From Bacteroidales bacterium (GTDB taxonomy: Bacteria > Bacteroidota > Bacteroidia > Bacteroidales > Muribaculaceae), in assembly GCA_029219425.1 (NCBI GenBank), contig JAQXTJ010000129.1, forward strand, positions 1 to 37,559: a DNA stretch of 37,559 nt. Reading direction: 5' to 3'. Both the position numbers and the translations under genes were made by a program. How positions within the stretch are numbered: position 1 is the first letter of the stretch; each line of letters opens with the position of its first letter. This document shows, piece after piece, positions 34,097-37,559 of the stretch. The notes under the pieces are model-generated. The model was not told where the DNA came from, did no database searches, and worked only from the letters and a program-made list of their open reading frames with translations.

Positions 34097-34390
34097 TTAT
34101 TCCATTAGTTGTGAGATGCATTTATCGACGTCGTGCACCAATTTGGCGAGAATCTCACGGCTTTGTATCACCGACTCGCGCGTGGGCGTTATCATACGCG
34201 CCATTTGCAGGTAGTCGTAGTCCATGCGAAGCTGCTCCAGCTCCTTGTCGAGCTGGGCGAGACGGTTGCGAAGCTGCTTGTTCTCCTCTTCTAAGGCCAC
34301 GTTTTCTTGCTTCAGTGCGTGGTATTTCTCAAGAAGCACACCGCTCTTCGACTTCAGGCGGTCGAGTGTAGTTTGCAGCTCTGAAACCAT
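34097..34390 (-). CDS. Small coiled-coil protein, ZapB-like
   Basis: 97 residues, almost all alpha-helical coiled coil: heptads from LQTTLDRLKSKSG through LEEENKQLRNRLAQLDKELEQ. It has no signal peptide. It resembles ZapB in size, coil and in being next to zapA; the homology is not provable from sequence patterns alone. It is the first gene of the long minus-strand array, with a -7 box 18 bases upstream of its ATG (34390). If it is ZapB-like, it would link ZapA to the chromosome and stabilise the Z-ring. Confidence 0.6.
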   Translation of the reverse strand: MVSELQTTLDRLKSKSGVLLEKYHALKQENVALEEENKQLRNRLAQLDKELEQLRMDYDYLQMARMITPTRESVIQSREILAKLVHDVDKCISQLME

Positions 34391-34407
34391 ATCTCACCAA
34401 TTTTTCA

Positions 34408-34415
34408 CAAAAATA
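34408..34415 (-). promoter_or_regulatory. -7 box for the zapB-like/zapA unit
   Basis: Minus strand TATTTTTG, exact TAnnTTTG consensus, 18 bases before ATG 34390. Upstream the sequence is very A/T-rich; a clear -33 TTTG is absent. Confidence 0.55.
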
Positions 34416-34544
34416 GTGATTTTCTTGCGTATTTCCATTATTTTTTCGGGAAAATATTGCAAAAACGGTCAAAAAAAATTGTTTGATTGGTGGAAAAGCT
34501 CTCGTAGAGTCTCTTTCAAGTGGTTGCCGTGTGCCGAATAGGTG

Positions 34545-35483
34545 TCAGAAAGGCTTGCGGTATTTGCCCTCCTCTTTGTCCTCGAGTATGCTCAGGTAGC
34601 TCGTGTAGCGCGACTCGCTTATTTCGTGGCTTTCCACCGCATCGCGCACGGCGCATCCGGGCTCGTGGGTGTGGGTGCAGTTGCCATATTTGCAGTGGCT
34701 CGAGCAGGCGAAAATCTCGCGGAAGTAGTGAGCCACGTCGTTGCCAAAATCCACGGTGCCGAAGCCCTTCACTCCAGGCGTGTCAATCAGATAGCCGCCG
34801 CCTGGCAGGGGGTGCATTTCGGAGAAGGTGGTGGTGTGCATGCCGGTGTGGTGTGTGGCCGACACCCGGGCGGTGCGCAGGTTGTGCGATGGGATGAGGC
34901 GGTTGATGAGCGTGGATTTGCCTACGCCCGAATTGCCCGATATGAGGGAGGTTTTGTCCTGCGCCATGGCCTTGATTGAGGCTATTGCCTCGCCTGAGTC
35001 CTCGGTGGCCGAGATGAGCATCACTTCGTAGCCAATGGTGGTGTAGAGGTGCCGCACCGCCTCGGCAAGCTCTCGCTCCTCCGCGTCGAGCAGGTCGGTT
35101 TTGTTGATGATTATGGTCACCGGCACGCTGTAGGCCTCGGCAGTGGCGAGGAAGCGGTCGATGAATGTGGTGCTTGTGATTGGCTCCTTGAGCGATACCA
35201 CAAGGAAGGCCTGGTCCACATTGGCGGCAAGGATGTGGGCTTCTTTCGACAGGTTGGAGGCTCGGCGAATTATGTAGTTGCGGCGAGGCGCAATTGCTGT
35301 GATATAGGCTGTGTCGTCGGCATTGGCGGTGAACGTCACTTCATCGCCCACGGCCACCGGATTGGTGGTGCGAATGCCTTTCAGGCGGAAGTTGCCCTTC
35401 ACCTTGCAGTTGATTGTCGTGCCATCGGGAGTGGTGACCAGATAGCTGCTGCCTGTGTTCTTGATTACTGTGCCGTTGCCCAT
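34545..35483 (-). CDS. rsgA: Ribosome small-subunit-dependent GTPase A
   Basis: 312 residues. It is a circularly permuted GTPase that helps 30S subunit maturation. The N-terminal OB domain (about 1-75) is followed by motifs in the permuted order G4-G1-G3: INKTD (NKTD at 127-130), GNSGVGKST (183-191) and DTPG (234-237). The C-terminal zinc knuckle has Cys264, Cys269, His271 and Cys277 (SSHCKYGNCTHTHEPGC). Start ATG 35483 gives a normal length. A good -7 box lies at 35560-35568, leaving a leader of about 70 bases. It is monocistronic in this window. Confidence 0.95.
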   Translation of the reverse strand: MGNGTVIKNTGSSYLVTTPDGTTINCKVKGNFRLKGIRTTNPVAVGDEVTFTANADDTAYITAIAPRRNYIIRRASNLSKEAHILAANVDQAFLVVSLKEPITSTTFIDRFLATAEAYSVPVTIIINKTDLLDAEERELAEAVRHLYTTIGYEVMLISATEDSGEAIASIKAMAQDKTSLISGNSGVGKSTLINRLIPSHNLRTARVSATHHTGMHTTTFSEMHPLPGGGYLIDTPGVKGFGTVDFGNDVAHYFREIFACSSHCKYGNCTHTHEPGCAVRDAVESHEISESRYTSYLSILEDKEEGKYRKPF

Positions 35484-35559
35484 AAGAATTAATTAAACAG
35501 TGTGTGGTGTGTGTAGTTATGTCAGGTGACGCGGGAAACAACTAATATGTTTCCGTCTG

Positions 35560-35568
35560 GCAAAATTA
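35560..35568 (-). promoter_or_regulatory. rsgA promoter
   Basis: Minus strand TAATTTTGC, with TTTG 20 bases upstream of it (TTTGC then 19 more), close to the ideal -33/-7 pair. Confidence 0.6.
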
Positions 35569-35742
35569 CGATTTTTCGGCGAGAATAGCAAATTATGCTC
35601 TCTGTGCTGCCAAAAAGTGTGAACTGGTTGATTTATATGATATTAGGCGTAAGTGTCAGATAATCAGGCTTGTAGCGTGTAGTACGCAGCTAAAATTCTA
35701 TATTTTAGGCATTTATATAGTGCTTTATTCGTGAAAAATTAG

Positions 35743-35751
35743 TAACTTTGC
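35743..35751 (+). promoter_or_regulatory. -7 box for the winged-helix gene
   Basis: TAACTTTGC, exact consensus, about 57 bases before ATG 35809. Confidence 0.6.
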
Positions 35752-35808
35752 AGGCGTAAAAGAAAAAGATTGTGAATTTTTTGTAGAATTTAATTGAAGT
35801 TTTTTAAG

Positions 35809-36012
35809 ATGAACGTAGAAACAATTGGCCTGTGGGCCGGTGCGGTGTGGACAGCGCTCGATGCGCAGGGCACACTTGGAGTGAAAGGACTGAAGAAGGC
35901 AACCAAGCTCAAGGAGAAGGAAATTTATGCTGCACTTGGCTGGCTTGCCCGCGAGGGAAAGGTGAATGTGGTTGATGGCGAGGCCGACGTGATGGTGTCG
36001 CTCATTGGCTGA
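35809..36012 (+). CDS. Winged helix-turn-helix protein, DUF2582-like
   Basis: 67 residues from ATG 35809 (the in-frame ATG at 35794 is upstream and less favoured). The sequence MNVETIGLWAGAVWTALDA, then LKKATKLKEKEIYAALGWLAREGKV fits the small winged helix domain known in Bacteroidetes as DUF2582, a possible DNA-binding protein: a helix, the recognition helix region (KEKEIYAALGWLAREG) and a wing (VNVVDGEADVMVSL). It is monocistronic with its own promoter and a strong terminator. Its targets are unknown. It is small enough to be a global or nucleoid-type factor, but that is inference. Confidence 0.8.
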   Translation: MNVETIGLWAGAVWTALDAQGTLGVKGLKKATKLKEKEIYAALGWLAREGKVNVVDGEADVMVSLIG

Positions 36013-36041
36013 TGACGACGACAGCAATTTAAGCAACATAA

Positions 36042-36095
36042 CAAGGCGAGGGCGCAGCTCCCACTTAGCGTGTGGGTGTCTGCGCCCTCGCTTTG
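36042..36095 (+). terminator. Terminator after the winged-helix gene
   Basis: CAAGGCGAGGGCGCAG pairs with CTGCGCCCTCGCTTTG (one mismatch), around an inner CCCAC/GTGGG hairpin; no long T-run but a very stable stem. Confidence 0.65.
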
Positions 36096-36133
36096 TGCTG
36101 CATGTGTCTGCGTGCCATGACACTCGCAGGCAC

Positions 36134-36169
36134 AAAAAAAGCTGTTTTCCTGTTCAGGAAAGCAGCTTC
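36134..36169 (-). terminator. Terminator of the small lipoprotein gene
   Basis: Minus strand: AAGCTGCTTTCCTG pairs with CAGGAAAACAGCTT across AA (one mismatch), then a T7 run. Confidence 0.75.
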
Positions 36170-36210
36170 AAACCTCTTTAGTACTTGCTAAAGTGTGCTT
36201 GTAGTGTTGA

Positions 36211-36399
36211 TTAAGCCTTAACGGTGTCAGCAGCTACAGTGTCGGCAGCTACGCTGTCAGCAGCTACAGTGTCAGCAGCTACAGTGTCAACAGCCTCAAC
36301 AGCTACAGTGTCCTCAGCAGCAGCCTCAGTCTTTGCGCCACCGCAAGAGAACAATGATACACTAAATACAACAGCAAGTAATAAAACTAACTTTTTCAT
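36211..36399 (-). CDS. Small repeat-rich lipoprotein
   Basis: 62 residues from ATG 36399. The signal peptide MKKLVLLLAVVFSVSLFSC has a lipobox (LFSC), followed by GGAKTEAAAED and then VA-V/A-AD-T/S pentapeptide repeats (VAADT, VAADS, VAADT, VAADT) to the end VKA. The repeats are encoded by a 15-base tandem repeat. The mature protein is only about 43 residues, acidic and low in complexity, so it is probably a flexible surface or periplasmic tag with no enzymatic function. A good -7 box (TAACTTTGC) and a terminator show that it is an independent transcription unit. Similar tiny lipoproteins are common in Bacteroidales; no function is known to me. Confidence 0.75.
   Translation of the reverse strand: MKKLVLLLAVVFSVSLFSCGGAKTEAAAEDTVAVEAVDTVAADTVAADSVAADTVAADTVKA
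36226..36300. repeat. 15-base tandem repeats in the small lipoprotein gene
   Basis: Units of GTCAGCAGCTACAGT: 36226-36240, 36241-36255 (two changes), 36256-36270, 36271-36285, and a degenerate copy to 36300. In frame, so unit number can change without a frameshift. Confidence 0.85.
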
Positions 36400-36449
36400 T
36401 TTCGTTGAAATTAAATAATAAAACAATATTCGTTTGCTTCAAAAACACT

Positions 36450-36458
36450 GCAAAGTTA
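36450..36458 (-). promoter_or_regulatory. Promoter of the small lipoprotein gene
   Basis: Minus strand TAACTTTGC, exact -7 consensus, about 50 bases before ATG 36399; GTTG lies at the -33 position. Confidence 0.6.
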
Positions 36459-36758
36459 CAACAAAACTTTGATATGCCAACATTTTTTTGCGAAAATTTA
36501 ATGGAAAAATTGATTTTTTTATTAAACCATTTGTAAGGTGCTGAAAATCAATATAATATAAATATGTTGTAAAACATAGTTTTTTGGTGGTTTTTTGGAC
36601 GTTGCTTAATGTGTGGTGACTTTGTGGAGTGAAAGGCGCAGCAACAATAGATAAGGAGCTTTTTCGTGAGCCTGAGTTTTGTGCGAAAAAAAATTGCATT
36701 GTTGTGCTTGGGTGGAGCGGATAGGGGTGAGCATGGCTCAGGCTTGAGAATGGTGTAT

Positions 36759-36899
36759 AAAAAAATAATCCCCGGCATCACTGCCAGGAATCGCTTACTT
36801 AATTAACCTTCTAATACCATTAACATAAACCTAAAAACTAACATAACAACTTGTCGTCTCGACAATGATTTGTTACCTTAAAATCATTTACCATGAAAA
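36759..36899 (-). ncRNA. Candidate small RNA, about 140 nt
   Basis: A complete transcription unit without a coding frame, on the minus strand. The -7 box TACTTTTGC (36904-36912) is an exact consensus. The RNA would then contain hairpin 1 (ATGATTT / AAATCAT around TAAGGTAAC), hairpin 2 (TTGTCG / CGACAA around AGA), an A/U-rich single-stranded stretch, and an intrinsic terminator (ATTCCTGGCA, loop GTGA, TGCCGGGGAT, then TATTTTTTT). It is followed and preceded by untranslated sequence. It may be a known Bacteroidales RNA family; I cannot name it with confidence. It could alternatively be the leader of nothing, since no gene follows. Confidence 0.55.
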
Positions 36900-36981
36900 C
36901 TGATGCAAAAGTAGTCATTTTATGTTATACAGCATAATTTTTGAGCAAGTATTTTCTTTCGCTTAACATTATTTAATGATT

Positions 36982-37026
36982 AAAGCCCCAAAATGGCATT
37001 TTTCGCCATTTTAAGGGGCTTTTTTT
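36982..37026. terminator. Terminator after queA
   Basis: AAAGCCCC-x-AAAATGGC pairs with GCCATTTT-x-AGGGGCTTT; A and T runs on both sides; 57 bases past the queA stop. Confidence 0.8.
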
Positions 37027-37082
37027 ATTGGAGTTGTCGCAAACGTTGAGGCTCACGCTGCAACAGCAGCTGATATATGCAC

Positions 37083-37559
37083 TTATCGCAGCAGCAGCGA
37101 GCCGTCGCCATAGCTGAGGAAGCGGAAATCGTGCTGCATGGCAAAGTCGTAGATTTCGCGCCAACGCCCATCGACAAATGCCGACACAAGCAGAAGCAGG
37201 GTGGATTGCGGCTGGTGGAAGTTGGTTATCATTCCGCTGATTATGTGGAACTGAAACGACGGAGCAATCATAATCTGTGTACTGCCTATATACACGTCGG
37301 CGCTGTGGCGGTCGAGATAGGCAACAATCTCGGCAAGAGCATCACGGGTGGAAAGTTCCGATTGACATTCATAGGGCAGCCACTGCCCCACGCACAGTTC
37401 CTCCTCGGTGGCATCGGGATTTTCGTGCAGAATCACACCTATATAATAAAGGCTCTCGAGCGTGCGCACCGATGTGGTGCCCACTGCCACCACAGGCTTG
37501 TCGCCCTCCATAAGCTCCACAAGCAGCGAGCGCGACACCGAAATAAACTCGGTGTGCAT
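37083..37559 (-). CDS. queA: S-adenosylmethionine:tRNA ribosyltransferase-isomerase, N-terminus outside the window
   Basis: 158 C-terminal residues; the gene runs off the right edge. QueA transfers and isomerises the ribosyl part of SAM onto preQ1-tRNA, forming epoxyqueuosine, a step in queuosine tRNA modification. Visible family motifs: MHTEFISVS at the edge, VGTTSVRTLES, SGMITNFHQPQSTLLLLVSAF, and the end YDFAMQHDFRFLSYGD. The first Met seen is internal: normal length is roughly 350-410 residues, so more than half is missing. It ends with the terminator at 36982-37026. Secure assignment. Confidence 0.94.
   Translation of the reverse strand: MHTEFISVSRSLLVELMEGDKPVVAVGTTSVRTLESLYYIGVILHENPDATEEELCVGQWLPYECQSELSTRDALAEIVAYLDRHSADVYIGSTQIMIAPSFQFHIISGMITNFHQPQSTLLLLVSAFVDGRWREIYDFAMQHDFRFLSYGDGSLLLR

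Larger units (their letters stand above)
36427..37082. other. Gene-free region between small lipoprotein and queA
   Basis: 656 bases without a credible protein gene; the open frames there have no domain pattern. It holds the lipoprotein promoter (36450-36458), about 300 bases in which I see nothing (36459-36758), the candidate small RNA (36759-36899), A/T-rich sequence, and the queA terminator (36982-37026). Confidence 0.6.

Noticed and set aside
36226..36300. Regular repeats that might suggest a CRISPR array
   Set aside because: The units are directly adjacent with no spacers, only 15 bases long, and are in frame with the lipoprotein gene.
1..37559. tRNA, rRNA, insertion sequences, prophage or defence genes
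   Set aside because: I looked for tRNA T-loop patterns, transposases, integrases, restriction or toxin-antitoxin genes on both strands and found none that could be supported.

Overview
This 37.6 kb window looks like an ordinary chromosomal stretch of a gut-type Bacteroidales bacterium (Muribaculaceae/Prevotellaceae-like; the exact genus cannot be told from the sequence alone). The signs are: Bacteroidetes-type promoters (TAnnTTTG -7 boxes, no Shine-Dalgarno sequences), a SusC-superfamily TonB-dependent receptor, proteins with type IX secretion (T9SS) tails, the gliding/T9SS-associated lipoprotein GldH, the Bacteroidetes DUF3109 and winged-helix DUF2582 families, and a topoisomerase IV-type ParE. 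Most genes are conserved housekeeping genes. I see no tRNA, rRNA, insertion sequence, prophage or CRISPR array.

Layout. 1-3.4 kb: 3' end of thymidine kinase, then a secreted GH43 glycosidase fused to seven FG-GAP/VCBS-like repeats. 3.5-6.6 kb: three glycosyltransferases, two translationally coupled on the minus strand and one divergent. 6.7-12.0 kb (minus): parE, coaD, an S41 processing peptidase and asd, probably one operon. 12.1-13.9 kb (plus): a membrane protein joining an FMN-binding domain with a flavinylation motif to two CxxxCP iron-sulfur motifs, next to a membrane-anchored nitroreductase. 14.1-15.7 kb: gpmI. 15.8-17.7 kb (minus): an SRPBCC-like protein, pyrE and DUF3109. 18.0-23.8 kb (minus): a T9SS cargo protein, a TonB-dependent receptor and a beta-helix-like surface lipoprotein, with no SusD. 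24.0-26.2 kb: tatA/tatC divergent from fabD.

26.4-34.4 kb (minus) is a long, tightly packed array: ZapB-like coiled coil, zapA, a structured RNA element, rny, a RicT/PSP1 protein, gldH, a HAD phosphatase, an M24 aminopeptidase, and a fused tRNA nucleotidyltransferase-O6-methylguanine methyltransferase. 34.5-37.6 kb: rsgA, a 67-residue winged-helix protein, a tiny repeat-rich lipoprotein, a candidate small RNA and the 3' part of queA.

The observations most worth following up are: (1) a 38-nt promoter-linked sequence repeated almost exactly in front of parE, pyrE and the DUF3109 gene with fixed spacing to the -7 box; (2) the putative extracytosolic flavin/Fe-S/nitroreductase redox pair; (3) the CCA-enzyme/Ogt fusion; (4) RicT next to RNase Y, with a long disordered tail; (5) a promoter-to-terminator small RNA at 36.76-36.90 kb; (6) heptamer tandem repeats, one of which supplies the C-terminus and stop codon of the S41 peptidase; (7) the SusD-less TonB receptor locus.
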